A stretch of 64,000 nt of DNA from DASRJW01 sp964567755 (GTDB lineage: Bacteria; Krumholzibacteriota; Krumholzibacteriia; G020349025): positions 31,692 to 95,691 of the forward strand of contig CAZMNW010000061.1 of NCBI GenBank assembly GCA_964567755.1, in the 5' to 3' direction. Within the stretch, counting starts at the first letter, position 1. Every line of letters starts with the position of its first letter. Position numbers and translations under genes: made by a program. Below, one piece after another: positions 1 to 8,944 of this stretch. Under the pieces are notes generated by a model. It saw only the letters and a program-made list of their open reading frames with translations. It ran no database searches and was not told the DNA's origin.

Positions 1-83
1 GGACCCAACTGCAGTGACGGCAAGGCGTACGCCGAACCGCCGAACGTTCCCAGGAGGACGAGAGTGACGATTAGTCTTTTCAT
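1..83 (-). CDS. secreted protein, N-terminal fragment (cut by window edge)
   Basis: The reading frame starts at the ATG at 83-81 and runs off the left edge. The visible 27 residues begin MKRLIVTLVLLGTFGGSAYA followed by LPSLQLG: a short basic start, a hydrophobic core and an A-x-A site, so a signal peptide is clear. GGAGGGAAATC precedes the ATG. The rest of the protein is outside the window and its function cannot be judged. An identical start cassette lies 25 bases upstream. Confidence 0.7.
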   Translation of the reverse strand, partial: MKRLIVTLVLLGTFGGSAYALPSLQLG

Positions 84-121
84 GATTTCCCTCCGATAGT
101 CTTTTCATGATTTCCCTCCGA
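72..121. repeat. perfect 25-bp tandem duplication of an RBS/start cassette
   Basis: Bases 72-96 and 97-121 are identical 25-mers. Read on the minus strand each carries a GGAGGG Shine-Dalgarno, an ATG and the first four codons (Met-Lys-Arg-Leu) of the secreted gene. Because 25 is not a multiple of three, translation from the outer copy (ATG at 108) enters another frame and overlaps the real gene. Confidence 0.85.
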
Positions 122-554
122 GCAAGATCAGGACATGGTAACCCTTGTTCTCCACGCAGCAATGACGGTGCCGTCTTGTAACTGCATGTTTTTGTGCTGT
201 TTAACAAAAACGCATCAGGTTATTTGTAAAGAGTTCCAACACCTGATCGGGGGGCGCCCTCTGTCCACCTCAGGGTCCACCCGCGAGTGGCTCTCAGGGC
301 CCTCTGCGGGCGGCTCTGCGAGGCGAGCTCCCAAGTCTCCATGGATGCCAGAAAATGTCGGGTGTAAGGACTGGGCGAACTGCCGACATCGCGAGGAATA
401 CGGAGTCGGCGTCACAAAACAGCATAAGATTATTTATTACAGCAATTTATATCGATACCGACGCCAGTGAGACGCTGCCGGATGGGTGTCGTCTTTCTGA
501 CACATTCAGGCAGAGTCTGCGCCCCCGGCTTCTGTGCGCCGGCCGCCAGTCCCG
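122..554. other. intergenic region, no gene seen
   Basis: Open frames here have no family resemblance and odd codon use. It contains an AT-rich stretch around 425-462 in otherwise GC-rich DNA, plausibly the promoter region of the minus-strand secreted gene at 1-83, but no -35/-10 pair can be fixed with confidence. Confidence 0.4.
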
Positions 555-1877
555 TCAAAGACGCCGTAAGAGGTGATGTCCGATGAGGGGGCGACCCTTC
601 GAATCCCTGACGTGCACCAAGTCCTCGGGGACGAGGTCCAGCTTCTCGAACAAGGCAGTCAGGGCGTCGTCGCTGTAGCGCCGGGTGAAGAGCATGGTGC
701 GAATCCGCTGCTGCATTTTCTCTTCCTGGATGACCAGGTCGTGACAAAAGTTCACACTGCCCGGAACCTTGCAGCTGTCGTCCCCACCATCATAGCGCTG
801 CAAGGTCACGCGCAAGTTCACTTCGCGCGGCAGCCGTCCCTGCGAGACTTCCCACACGCGATACGGCATCTCGAGGAGCGTTGCGCGGGTGGATTCTTCC
901 GCCGTGCGCTCGCCTTTCGACACCGTCATCGGGTAGACGGGGTCGCTTTCGATGGGATCGAGCTTGCGGGCGACTTCGATCCAGACTAAGTCGCCGGGGC
1001 GTGTGAGGCGGTGGAGTGTGTGCCGAATGAAGGATTCCTCGTCGCGCACGTTGCCGAGGATGTTGCCAAGAACGAGAACGATGCGGCACCCATCGGTCCG
1101 TTGATCCCCGGCCAAGCGCGACACGAAGTCGAGCTTCCCGTACTCGAAATCGGCGCACACGGGGATCATCTGCCGCATTCCGGCACCGCGAGCCACCCAC
1201 AGGTTCGGTTCCGACAACGCCCGCTTCGCCGCTTTGAGGAGCAAGGGCATGGAGAGATCCACCGGCATGTAGGTGAGCCAGGCGAAGGGGCGGTGCAACT
1301 GCTGTTCGCGCTGCACGACCTTGCGCAGGATGCGAGATTCCTTCTCGCCTTCTCCCGGACCCAGGCTTATGACCTCGACCCCTTGGCCCTCGCGCAGGGA
1401 CCCCAACCATTTTTCGGCGCAGCGCTCGACGCCATGCAGCCATTCTTCCTGGCCGTAGCCGCGCTTGATCAGATTCTCCCAGGCGAGCGCGCAGTGCGGG
1501 TCGTAGTAGAGGAACCGGTGCCCAAGGTAGGAATCGTGATGGTACTTGTCACCGAACTGACGCAGTAGCTCCGAAGGCCCCGCCCCTTCTTCCACCTCCA
1601 GCCTGACCGACGTCGAATTCGGGTCGACGGAGTGCGTCTGCGCCAAAATGGAACCCAGATGCGCCGCCAAGGCGCGTTTCACCCCTTCGAGCGTCACGAG
1701 CTTGAGGTTCTCGCCGAGCCCCTTCTTCCAGTTCTTGACCTGCTCGCGGGAGACGCCGACCAGATCGGCGATCTCCTGATCGTCGGTGATGCGCAAGACG
1801 CCGAGCAGGTGCAGCAGCAAGTCGATGACTTGGCTAGATGGAGCGCCACGGATCTCCCTTTCGGCCTTTTTGGTCAT
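555..1877 (-). CDS. HTH domain fused to EgtD-like SAM-dependent methyltransferase
   Basis: A 440-residue protein. Residues about 15-75 look like a helix-turn-helix of the XRE/bacteriophage type (DDQEIADLVGVSREQVKNW). From about residue 105 the sequence resembles the histidine-specific methyltransferase family (Methyltransf_33, EgtD): glycine-rich SAM loop VISLGPGEGEKES near residue 175, then YMPVDLS, VLVLGNILGN and RPGDLVWIEV, which match the YVPVDIS, LFLGSTIGN and GDALLLGVD blocks of EgtD. EgtD trimethylates histidine in ergothioneine synthesis, but no EgtB or other ergothioneine gene is near and the DNA-binding domain is not part of EgtD. The substrate is therefore open. The start at 1877 is preferred because AAGG precedes it; an upstream in-frame start at 1904 would add nine residues. 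Confidence 0.7.
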   Translation of the reverse strand: MTKKAEREIRGAPSSQVIDLLLHLLGVLRITDDQEIADLVGVSREQVKNWKKGLGENLKLVTLEGVKRALAAHLGSILAQTHSVDPNSTSVRLEVEEGAGPSELLRQFGDKYHHDSYLGHRFLYYDPHCALAWENLIKRGYGQEEWLHGVERCAEKWLGSLREGQGVEVISLGPGEGEKESRILRKVVQREQQLHRPFAWLTYMPVDLSMPLLLKAAKRALSEPNLWVARGAGMRQMIPVCADFEYGKLDFVSRLAGDQRTDGCRIVLVLGNILGNVRDEESFIRHTLHRLTRPGDLVWIEVARKLDPIESDPVYPMTVSKGERTAEESTRATLLEMPYRVWEVSQGRLPREVNLRVTLQRYDGGDDSCKVPGSVNFCHDLVIQEEKMQQRIRTMLFTRRYSDDALTALFEKLDLVPEDLVHVRDSKGRPLIGHHLLRRL

Positions 1878-2166
1878 CCCGCGCCTTCTTTCGCCTCGGG
1901 GCACCCTTTTTTCGCGCTGGCCGATTGCTTTTCCAGTTGGGAACGGATCGGGGCCTGCATACGCTTGGTTGTAGCGAGAGTCCAGACCGCTTCGACGATC
2001 TCAACGGGGTCTCTCGGTGGGGACAGCCTCCAGCTCGCGGAGGATACAGCGCCGCCGAGGAGCACGCCAAGCAGAGACCCCGTGTCGAAACGAACACTCC
2101 CGCGGTCCAGCGGACAACGCCAGAGCAGGCCGGGCTGACCGGCCCCGGTGAGAAAGGAAGAGAGCC

Positions 2167-3447
2167 ATGCGTCCACTCGTCCTCGCAACGCTCCTGGTTG
2201 CATCGTTGAGCTCGGCCCCCCGGTCCGCGATGGCGGACCACGGCGACGTGATCTTCGTCGACTTTCCGGAGCTGGCCGAGTTCGGATACCTCGTGGTGAT
2301 CGATGGGGCGGAGTATTGGGCGCCGCACGCGTTTCGCTACGAAGGCAACTGGGCGCCGTACGCGCGCGGCTACCTCTACGAGGATCCGGCCGAGGGCCTC
2401 GTCTGGGTGTCCTCCGATCCCTGGGGATTCATCACCGAACACTACGGGTACTGGCGTCATCACGATCAGTACGGTTACGTGTGGCGCCCGCTCTATCCGT
2501 TGCAATGGCGGCCGTACGTCGCATCGGTGTTCCACAATCAACGCGGCGCTATCATCGGCTGGAGCCCGTTCTATACGGAGGCGTGGGACCATGGATTCTA
2601 TCGCGTCGGTTACGGCTTCGACGATAGCTTCTGGGCGCCGTATTGGGGTCGGGTCCATTACGGGGATTTCTACTACCACCACTACCAGCGCTTCTCCGGC
2701 TGGTACGTGGGAGTGACGTTGTACGATTACGACGTCTATTATCGCGACGCCCCCGATCATTGCTATCGGCGCGACTGGGAATACCGCGAGCGGCACGAGC
2801 GCAAGCGCCACGACTCCGGGTCAGCGGCATACGGGTTCCGGGACCGGCGGGAAGCCAAGCGTACTGAACAATCCACCGTGCGGCGGCGCGAGGATGCTCC
2901 GGCACCGGCGGCGGAATTGCGCGGGGCGGTGTCCATGCCAGCGCGAAACTTGGAGGTCGCACGCGAGACTCGGGAGAATCGTCAGCGCACCTTCGCGCAG
3001 AGGTTCGACACGAGCCGGGTGAAGTCGAGCGATGTGCAGCGGCCGGCCGCCACCCGGGCCGCGGCTCCTGCACGTCCGGCGGCGCAGTCTCCGGCGGAAA
3101 GGGCGCTGGACGTGGTGCAACCGCAACAAGCCGCAAGCTCGCGCAACGCGGAGCCCGTAGCGCATGCACGATCGCAGGCCACGGTCGAGCCGCGCCGTGT
3201 GTCGTTGGAACCGCGGCAACCGCGTGCAGAATCGCGCCGTGCACCCGAGGTGCGGGAGTCGCAACCCTCGCGCCCGGCGCGCGAGGTGCAGGTGACACAG
3301 CCTTCGCGTCAGGTCGACCGCGGACGCGCGGAGCCTGCCCGATCGAGCCAGGTCGAGGCGAGCCGGTCGCGGCCGAGCAACCCACCGGCGGAGCGCGTCA
3401 AGGCTGCCTTCGAGTCGCGCTCGAAGGACCGAAAGGGGCGAGATTAG
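2167..3447 (+). CDS. secreted Trp/Tyr-rich repeat protein with basic low-complexity tail
   Basis: A 426-residue protein with a signal peptide (MRPLVLATLLVASLSS...AMA). Residues 25-210 are extremely rich in Trp, Tyr, Phe and His, with recurring short W-x-P-Y / W-x-x-Y units (for example GNWAPYARGYLY and YGYWRHHDQYGYVWRP), resembling secreted DUF6600-type proteins. From about 215 to the end the chain changes to an Arg/Pro/Ala/Ser/Glu-rich, probably disordered tail. AGGAAGAG sits six bases before the ATG. No enzyme motif is visible. The role is probably structural or envelope associated, which is inference. Confidence 0.7.
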   Translation: MRPLVLATLLVASLSSAPRSAMADHGDVIFVDFPELAEFGYLVVIDGAEYWAPHAFRYEGNWAPYARGYLYEDPAEGLVWVSSDPWGFITEHYGYWRHHDQYGYVWRPLYPLQWRPYVASVFHNQRGAIIGWSPFYTEAWDHGFYRVGYGFDDSFWAPYWGRVHYGDFYYHHYQRFSGWYVGVTLYDYDVYYRDAPDHCYRRDWEYRERHERKRHDSGSAAYGFRDRREAKRTEQSTVRRREDAPAPAAELRGAVSMPARNLEVARETRENRQRTFAQRFDTSRVKSSDVQRPAATRAAAPARPAAQSPAERALDVVQPQQAASSRNAEPVAHARSQATVEPRRVSLEPRQPRAESRRAPEVRESQPSRPAREVQVTQPSRQVDRGRAEPARSSQVEASRSRPSNPPAERVKAAFESRSKDRKGRD

Positions 3448-3451
3448 TCGA

Positions 3452-3467
3452 TCGCCCCTTCGGGCGA
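3452..3467 (+). terminator. short GC hairpin after the Trp/Tyr-rich gene
   Basis: Six-base stem TCGCCC/GGGCGA with a CTTC loop, four bases after the stop at 3447. There is no T tract, so it is at best a weak terminator. Confidence 0.35.
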
Positions 3468-3608
3468 GCCGAGGCCCGCGAGAGGATCGCTCGCCGTGAC
3501 TGGAATGGGTGATGCAGGACGCGCATGGTAATCTAGAGTTGGTCCGCCGCGGATTGAGTACCAGCGTTGCCTCCGCGCGCGGTGAGAGCGTCGAGCGCGG
3601 GTGGATGC

Positions 3609-5048
3609 ATGAACCTCGAGCTGCGCCAGCACGTCGGTCTTCTCGTCCTGAGCATCGTCACTGCCACGGCCCTCTCGGGCTGTGGCGACGACGAACCGCT
3701 CATCCCGCCGGAACCCCCTTCGCTGGAGATGCTCGATCTCTCGCTCGAGGTATCGTCCACGTCCGTTCTCATTTCCGACCTGGTCACCGCGAGGATTCGC
3801 GTGGCGGGAGGAGATGCCCGTGGCGAGCTTGCGTCTGCCGTCATCAGCTGGGGTTGGCTCGAAGAATACACGTACCTGTTCGATGATTTAGGTCGTACGG
3901 AGCTCGATCTGCAGTTTTTCGCTCTCGGCGAGCAGGAGGTTCGCGTCCGCATCCAGCGCAACGGCCAGGAACGCCTGCTGTCGCGCCGGGTCGACGTTCG
4001 GGGTGGTTCGAGCGACGGCTCTTTGGAGATGATCCCGGTCGCCGAAGGACAGTTCCTGCGCGGCGATACCCAAAGCGCGTTCTCGTTTCAGCAGCCACAA
4101 CGGCAAATCCATGTCTCGGAGTTCGCGCTCGCGCGTACCGAGATGACGAACGCGACCTTCGCGCGCGCGATCGATTGGGCAGCTGGGCTCGGGCGTGTCG
4201 AAGCCGCGCCCACCCCGCGCTACCTGGTATGGACGCCGGTCCCCGCAGGCCAGTTGCAAATCATCCTGGATTTCTCCAAGACGGATCTGTCCTGGAACGG
4301 CTCGGGCGTGTCCGTCGTTCCCGGACGAGAATTCCATCCGATGACAGGCGTTCGATGGTATGGGATGGCCGCTGTCTGCAATTGGCTGAGCGAAATGGAG
4401 GGCCTCGAGCCGTGCTACTCCATCACTCCTTCCGATCCTCTACATCTCTATCTCGTGACCGGCGATTTCAGCCGCAACGGCTACCGGCTGCCGACCGAGG
4501 CCGAGTGGGAGAAGGCGGCGCGCGGTGGGCTGATGCTGCCTGCAGGGGCGAACGACAATCCCGAACGCGACTATCCGTGGGGCGATGAAGATCTCTATTT
4601 CCCGATCAACGACGAGCTTGCCGACTCCATTCCCACGAGATCGGTGTACGGCTCGCTGCGAGCCAACGTGGCGGCTCCATTTCTGGCAACCAGGCCTCTC
4701 GACCAGTTGATCTTCGGCGGCACACTCCCCGTCGGCAGCTTCCTGCGCGGCCGCGGCCCGTACGGACACGACGATCTGATGGGCAACGTGGCCGAATGGT
4801 GCCACGATTGGTTCGGGGCCGGTTACTACGGTGCTTCTCCCGACGTGGATCCAACGGGGCCGACCGAGTTCTATCCGAGCGTGGATGACTTCAAGGTGCT
4901 GCGGGGCGACAGCTGGTTTGGATCTTACATCCCGGAGTGGAACGCCTTCTCGATCGAAGAGGGTTGTTCCAAACGTCGCTGGGCTGCGTACCACTACGAT
5001 GCGACCTTCGTCGGGTTCCGCGTCGCAAGGTCGCTGCCATCCCCGTGA
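3609..5048 (+). CDS. lipoprotein with FGE-sulfatase (SUMF1/C-type-lectin-like) domain
   Basis: A 479-residue protein. It starts at the ATG at 3609 with a lipoprotein signal ending LSGC. An Ig-like region (about 35-135) leads into a formylglycine-generating-enzyme-type domain (about 150-475), recognised by PVAEGQFLRGD, NGYRLPTEAEWEKAARGG, YPWGDE, LMGNVAEWCHDW, VLRGDSW and VGFRVARS. Catalytic FGEs have two close cysteines just after the RGGS block. Here the block reads RGDSWFGSYIPEW, without them, so the domain is probably a non-catalytic binding or scaffold version. The PqqB-like gene overlaps its stop by four bases. Confidence 0.8.
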   Translation: MNLELRQHVGLLVLSIVTATALSGCGDDEPLIPPEPPSLEMLDLSLEVSSTSVLISDLVTARIRVAGGDARGELASAVISWGWLEEYTYLFDDLGRTELDLQFFALGEQEVRVRIQRNGQERLLSRRVDVRGGSSDGSLEMIPVAEGQFLRGDTQSAFSFQQPQRQIHVSEFALARTEMTNATFARAIDWAAGLGRVEAAPTPRYLVWTPVPAGQLQIILDFSKTDLSWNGSGVSVVPGREFHPMTGVRWYGMAAVCNWLSEMEGLEPCYSITPSDPLHLYLVTGDFSRNGYRLPTEAEWEKAARGGLMLPAGANDNPERDYPWGDEDLYFPINDELADSIPTRSVYGSLRANVAAPFLATRPLDQLIFGGTLPVGSFLRGRGPYGHDDLMGNVAEWCHDWFGAGYYGASPDVDPTGPTEFYPSVDDFKVLRGDSWFGSYIPEWNAFSIEEGCSKRRWAAYHYDATFVGFRVARSLPSP

Positions 5049-6031
5049 CTTCAACGCATAACGGATTCGCGGCGCTCGTCGTGATGACACTCGCTGTGAG
5101 TGTGGCGGCGCCATGCTCTGCTGCAGCGGCGGCGCAGCGTGGGGCGAAGATGGACGCGCTCGGACGAACACCCTACGTGGTGGTCCTCGGCATCGCACAG
5201 GATGGTGGAGTTCCGCAAGCGGGAAGCCGGGAGCATCCAGGCTGGAAGGAACCGTTGGCGCGACGGCGTGTCGTCTGTCTCGCGATCGTGGATCCGGAAT
5301 CTTCCCGACGTTGGATGATCGAAGCGACGCCGGATTTCCCGCAGCAGCTGCAAGCGTTGGATACGCTGGCGGCAGTGACGGCGAAGCCGGGCCTCGATGG
5401 CATCTTCCTCACCCACGCGCATGTTGGACATTACGCCGGGCTGCTGCATCTGGGGCACGAGGTCATGGGAGCGCGCGCGGTCCCGGTCTATGCCATGCCG
5501 CGGATGCTGGAGTTTCTGCGCACGAACGGGCCGTGGGAGATGCTCACCCAGAGGGGCAACATCGAGCTGCGCGCGCTACAAGAAAGTGAGGCCGTGGAGT
5601 TGACGGCGGACATCCGTGTCGCGCCGTTTCGTGTGCCACATCGACAGGAATACTCCGAAGTCGTGGGCTTCCGCATCCAGGGGCCGCGACGAGCGATCCT
5701 TTTTCTGCCCGACATCGATCGCTGGGAAGACCTGGACGCGATGGGAGTTCGCATCGAGGACCTCATCCGGGGCGTCGACGTCGCCTACCTCGACGCGACG
5801 TTCTACAGCGATGGCGAGATCCCCGGTCGCGACATGAGCGGGTTCCCGCACCCCTTCATCACGAGAAGCATGGAACGATTCGCCGCACTTCCTGGCCCGG
5901 AGCGCGACAAGATCCGCTTCATTCATCTCAACCACACCAACCCGGTGCTCGACCCCCAAAGCGACGCCCGCCACACCATCGAGTCCCAAGGCTTCCACGT
6001 CGCGGACGAAATGGAACGCCAGGATCTCTAA
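5045..6031 (+). CDS. PqqB-like metallo-beta-lactamase-fold hydrolase, exported
   Basis: A 328-residue protein. I place the start at GTG 5045, overlapping the upstream stop as GTGA, because it gives a clean signal peptide (LVVMTLAVSVAAPCSA) directly after the preceding gene. The mature part resembles PqqB-type beta-lactamase-fold proteins: VLGIAQDGGVPQAG near the N terminus, LTHAHVGHYAGLLHLG as metal-binding loop, LFLPDIDRW, and FIHLNHTNPVL near the C terminus. True PqqB acts in PQQ synthesis; this relative is exported and no other pqq gene is present, so the substrate is unknown. A PQQ-type dehydrogenase is encoded 28 kb away. Confidence 0.75.
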   Translation: MTSTHNGFAALVVMTLAVSVAAPCSAAAAAQRGAKMDALGRTPYVVVLGIAQDGGVPQAGSREHPGWKEPLARRRVVCLAIVDPESSRRWMIEATPDFPQQLQALDTLAAVTAKPGLDGIFLTHAHVGHYAGLLHLGHEVMGARAVPVYAMPRMLEFLRTNGPWEMLTQRGNIELRALQESEAVELTADIRVAPFRVPHRQEYSEVVGFRIQGPRRAILFLPDIDRWEDLDAMGVRIEDLIRGVDVAYLDATFYSDGEIPGRDMSGFPHPFITRSMERFAALPGPERDKIRFIHLNHTNPVLDPQSDARHTIESQGFHVADEMERQDL

Positions 6032-6069
6032 GGCCGTGACCCCCGTTTTGGCGCGTGTGTCATGAATGA

Positions 6070-6089
6070 GTGCCTGGCTCGAAAGGCAC
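6070..6089. terminator. hairpin between convergent genes
   Basis: GTGCCT/AGGCAC stem with an 8-base loop, extended by GAGT/ACTC across a 3-base bulge, in the 81-bp gap between two convergent genes. There is no strong T tract. It may act as a shared weak terminator. Confidence 0.3.
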
Positions 6090-6112
6090 CGGACTCACGC
6101 ATGGGGACGCGT

Positions 6113-8854
6113 TCAAGGAGTGTGCGCGGGGGCTGCAGTCGTTGCTTTCGCCTGGGCGAAGGCGCGCCGGATCAGGAACATCCCCGGCTGTTCCGAAAAG
6201 GGCCAGCTCATCGTCGAGGCGTTGGGCACCGCGAAGGCACGCGGCAGCGCGGCGGTGACGTTGGCGTCGTACCAGCCCATGGCACGCTGCAATCCCTCGC
6301 GTTCGAAGACGTCGCAGAAAGCGTAGATCTGCTGCCCGAGTAGCACGTGCGAGCGCAACGGCCCGGCGGGAGTCTGACGCGCGACGTGTTGCAACGCCGC
6401 GACGAGCTCGGAACCGACGAAGAAACGCGGCGGTTGTTGACGCTGCACTCGCGGCGCGTGATCTGCCAGCCACGGCCGGTCGAGAGTCATGATCGGGATG
6501 TTGGGGGGCAACGCCGGGCGCACGGGGCCGACGAGAAACAACGCCACGCCGGACGGATCGCGCAAGAGCGGTTCGCGCAACTCGGGAACGGCTCCGAGCT
6601 CGCGGCAGCGTTGCGCCAAGATGTTCGCATCTGGTCCGAGCTGCGAGCCCCCGGCCGACGATGATTCTACAATCGCGGTGTCCCCGGTGCCGCGCGGTGC
6701 TGATGTTTGCCAGCCGATGAGAGCGACACCCGGGTTGGCGGGTTGGAAGTCGGCGATGGCCAGCCAGGCGTTTGGGAACACAGTGCAGAAAGTGGTCGCG
6801 ATTCCCCAGAAACCTCGTGCGTCGAGCTGGAAGAGCGGCAGCCACTGCGCGAAGATCCCACCGGGCCGCAGGTGTGCCGCGACCGCCTCGAAGTGCTCTC
6901 GCGCGTACAGATTCGCGACTCCGGATCGCCAGGGCACGAAGAGATCGGCTACCACGACATCGAACTGCTCGCGCGTGGCGCGAAAGTACATCCGGCCATC
7001 TTCGACGACGGTGCGCGCTCGCGGGTGACTGCACAAATCGACGTTCCAGTCGCGAAAGTGCTCACAGGCGAGCTGCATGGTCTGGGCCGAGAGCTCGATG
7101 GCGGTCAGCGATTCGAGGCGCGGGTCGCGCAGCGCCGCGCTCGCCGTGATGCCGGTGGCCGCACCGATGAAGGCAACTCGCCGCGGTTGCGGATGCAAAA
7201 GGAGTGGCAGATACCCCATCCGTGCCTGCTGCGCGGCGTTGGCGCTGCCTCCGAGCGAATACGTGTTGTTCCACTTGATGCGCCGATCGTGCGCTTGTTC
7301 GATCACGGCGGAAACACCGGCGGAACCGGATCGCCAAGCGACGATGCGCTCGCCGGGATCCAGGTGCGCTGCGGGGAGCGACCACGGTGCGGCAAGAGTC
7401 AACAAGACGACCGCAGCTCCGGCCAAACCGAACAGGAACAATCGCGGTCGCCGGTCGGGCAATCGCGCGGTCGTGACGACGCCCGCCGCGAGAATCAACA
7501 AACACCACGCTGCGAGCGATCCCCAGAGTCCAAGTCCCGGCATTGCCAAGTGATTGGCGCAGAGGAGACCGAGAAGCGCACCGGCTGCATTCATGCCCAG
7601 AAGCCGTCCCCATGTCGTGCCGATCGAATCGGCAGCCTCGTGCACCGAAGGCCGGGACGCAGCGCGCGCGGTCGAAGGACCAATGGCGCGAAGCTGTGCC
7701 GCACCGGCGCCTGCGAGCACGAGGGGGAACACCCAGCCCGCGAGCACGAAGGGCGGGCCGAGGACGAGGGCGGCGCTGCCGAGCACGCGCGCAATGTAGA
7801 TCCAGAAACCGCCGGCGCCACCGCCGAAGGGAGTCATGCCCCCGGTGCTCATGACGAAAAAGCGCGACAGGATCGCCGTACTGCAAGCAGCAAGCAGCAG
7901 GACCAGCGCCAGTTGCTGCCAAGCACGGCGTTCATCGATGACGGAGCGCTGCGTCACGAGGGCGCCCACGGACAGGGCCGCGATGACGACGACCAAGACG
8001 CTCGCGAACGTGTAGCTCGAGTTGTGCAGCACTTGGCTGAAGAGATGCAGAGCGAGGATCTCGTATCCCAGAACGATGAAACCAGACAGCAGTGCGATCC
8101 AACTCCAAGCACCGACCCCCGGTGTCCAAGATGCGGTGCACTCGTTTCCAGGGTCGAGCGGCTTCTTTTCCCCGCGCCCGCGCGGGGAGGCGGTACGACC
8201 TGCCGCTGGCTGCGCTGCAGTGGCGGCTGCAACGCCGTGCGCGATCCGCGGTTTCCTTCCAATGCGAAGCCCGAGCACGGCCAACACGAGACTGAATGCC
8301 ATGAGGGCCAGGAATGCACCCCGTAAGCCGAGTGCCGGGATGAAGGCAAAGGTGGTGACGAGGATTCCCGCCGCGCCTCCCAACGTGTTGACACCATAGA
8401 TCGCGTTGCCTTCGCGCCCGAGCCGGCCCGCGACGACGGCAGCTTGCCCGAGCGCCGGCAGCGTGCCCCCCATGAAGAACGAGGGAGGGCCGACGAAGAC
8501 GACCGCGAGCAGAGCTTTCACGGCAATTCCGGCGCGCGGATGCAGGAGCACCGGGCCGAAGGCTTGTGCCAAGAACCCCGAGATGTGCTCACCGAAAAAA
8601 GACGGAAGGATCGCGAGCAAGATGCCGAGCTCCAGCAAACCATAGAGACGCCATGGCGAAGCATGGCGTGACACGCGCGGGCCGATCCACACGGCGCCGG
8701 CTGCGAGTGCGAGGAAAAACACGCCGACGACGAGACTGGAAGCGAGTGCCGTGGCGCCGATGATATCCGCGAGCCGCCGCGCCCACAGGATCTCGTACCC
8801 GAGAGCGACGAAGCCGGACAACAAGGAGACGAACGTGGCGAGCCGCAAGCGCAT
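6113..8854 (-). CDS. membrane-embedded spermidine-synthase-like protein, two TM blocks plus aminopropyltransferase-like domain
   Basis: A 913-residue protein. Residues 1-200 hold about six hydrophobic helices starting LLSGFVALGYEILWARRL. A second block (about 255-500) begins almost the same way (LLSGFIVLGYEILALHLF), so the membrane half is an internal duplication. Residues about 520-800 form a Rossmann-type methyltransferase/spermidine synthase domain with VAFIGAATGITASAAL, an acidic ligand (LTAIELS), DGRMYF and FDVVVADLF. Such fused proteins usually have an uncertain substrate. Polyamine transfer is possible but unproven. The gene lies 90 bases downstream of hemE on the same strand. Confidence 0.8.
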   Translation of the reverse strand: MRLRLATFVSLLSGFVALGYEILWARRLADIIGATALASSLVVGVFFLALAAGAVWIGPRVSRHASPWRLYGLLELGILLAILPSFFGEHISGFLAQAFGPVLLHPRAGIAVKALLAVVFVGPPSFFMGGTLPALGQAAVVAGRLGREGNAIYGVNTLGGAAGILVTTFAFIPALGLRGAFLALMAFSLVLAVLGLRIGRKPRIAHGVAAATAAQPAAGRTASPRGRGEKKPLDPGNECTASWTPGVGAWSWIALLSGFIVLGYEILALHLFSQVLHNSSYTFASVLVVVIAALSVGALVTQRSVIDERRAWQQLALVLLLAACSTAILSRFFVMSTGGMTPFGGGAGGFWIYIARVLGSAALVLGPPFVLAGWVFPLVLAGAGAAQLRAIGPSTARAASRPSVHEAADSIGTTWGRLLGMNAAGALLGLLCANHLAMPGLGLWGSLAAWCLLILAAGVVTTARLPDRRPRLFLFGLAGAAVVLLTLAAPWSLPAAHLDPGERIVAWRSGSAGVSAVIEQAHDRRIKWNNTYSLGGSANAAQQARMGYLPLLLHPQPRRVAFIGAATGITASAALRDPRLESLTAIELSAQTMQLACEHFRDWNVDLCSHPRARTVVEDGRMYFRATREQFDVVVADLFVPWRSGVANLYAREHFEAVAAHLRPGGIFAQWLPLFQLDARGFWGIATTFCTVFPNAWLAIADFQPANPGVALIGWQTSAPRGTGDTAIVESSSAGGSQLGPDANILAQRCRELGAVPELREPLLRDPSGVALFLVGPVRPALPPNIPIMTLDRPWLADHAPRVQRQQPPRFFVGSELVAALQHVARQTPAGPLRSHVLLGQQIYAFCDVFEREGLQRAMGWYDANVTAALPRAFAVPNASTMSWPFSEQPGMFLIRRAFAQAKATTAAPAHTP

Positions 8855-8944
8855 CGGGCCAGTTTACCCCAAGCGGAGGATCACCGGCGTCGCGCGTGAG
8901 ATGAGGTGGAGCAGCGACGGTGAACCGAGGCCGTGGCGAAGGTC

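Noticed and set aside
6707..8326. Long plus-strand open frame (539 codons) antisense to the spermidine-synthase-like gene
   Set aside because: High GC keeps antisense frames open. The minus-strand protein has clear domains, the plus frame is low complexity with no family similarity.
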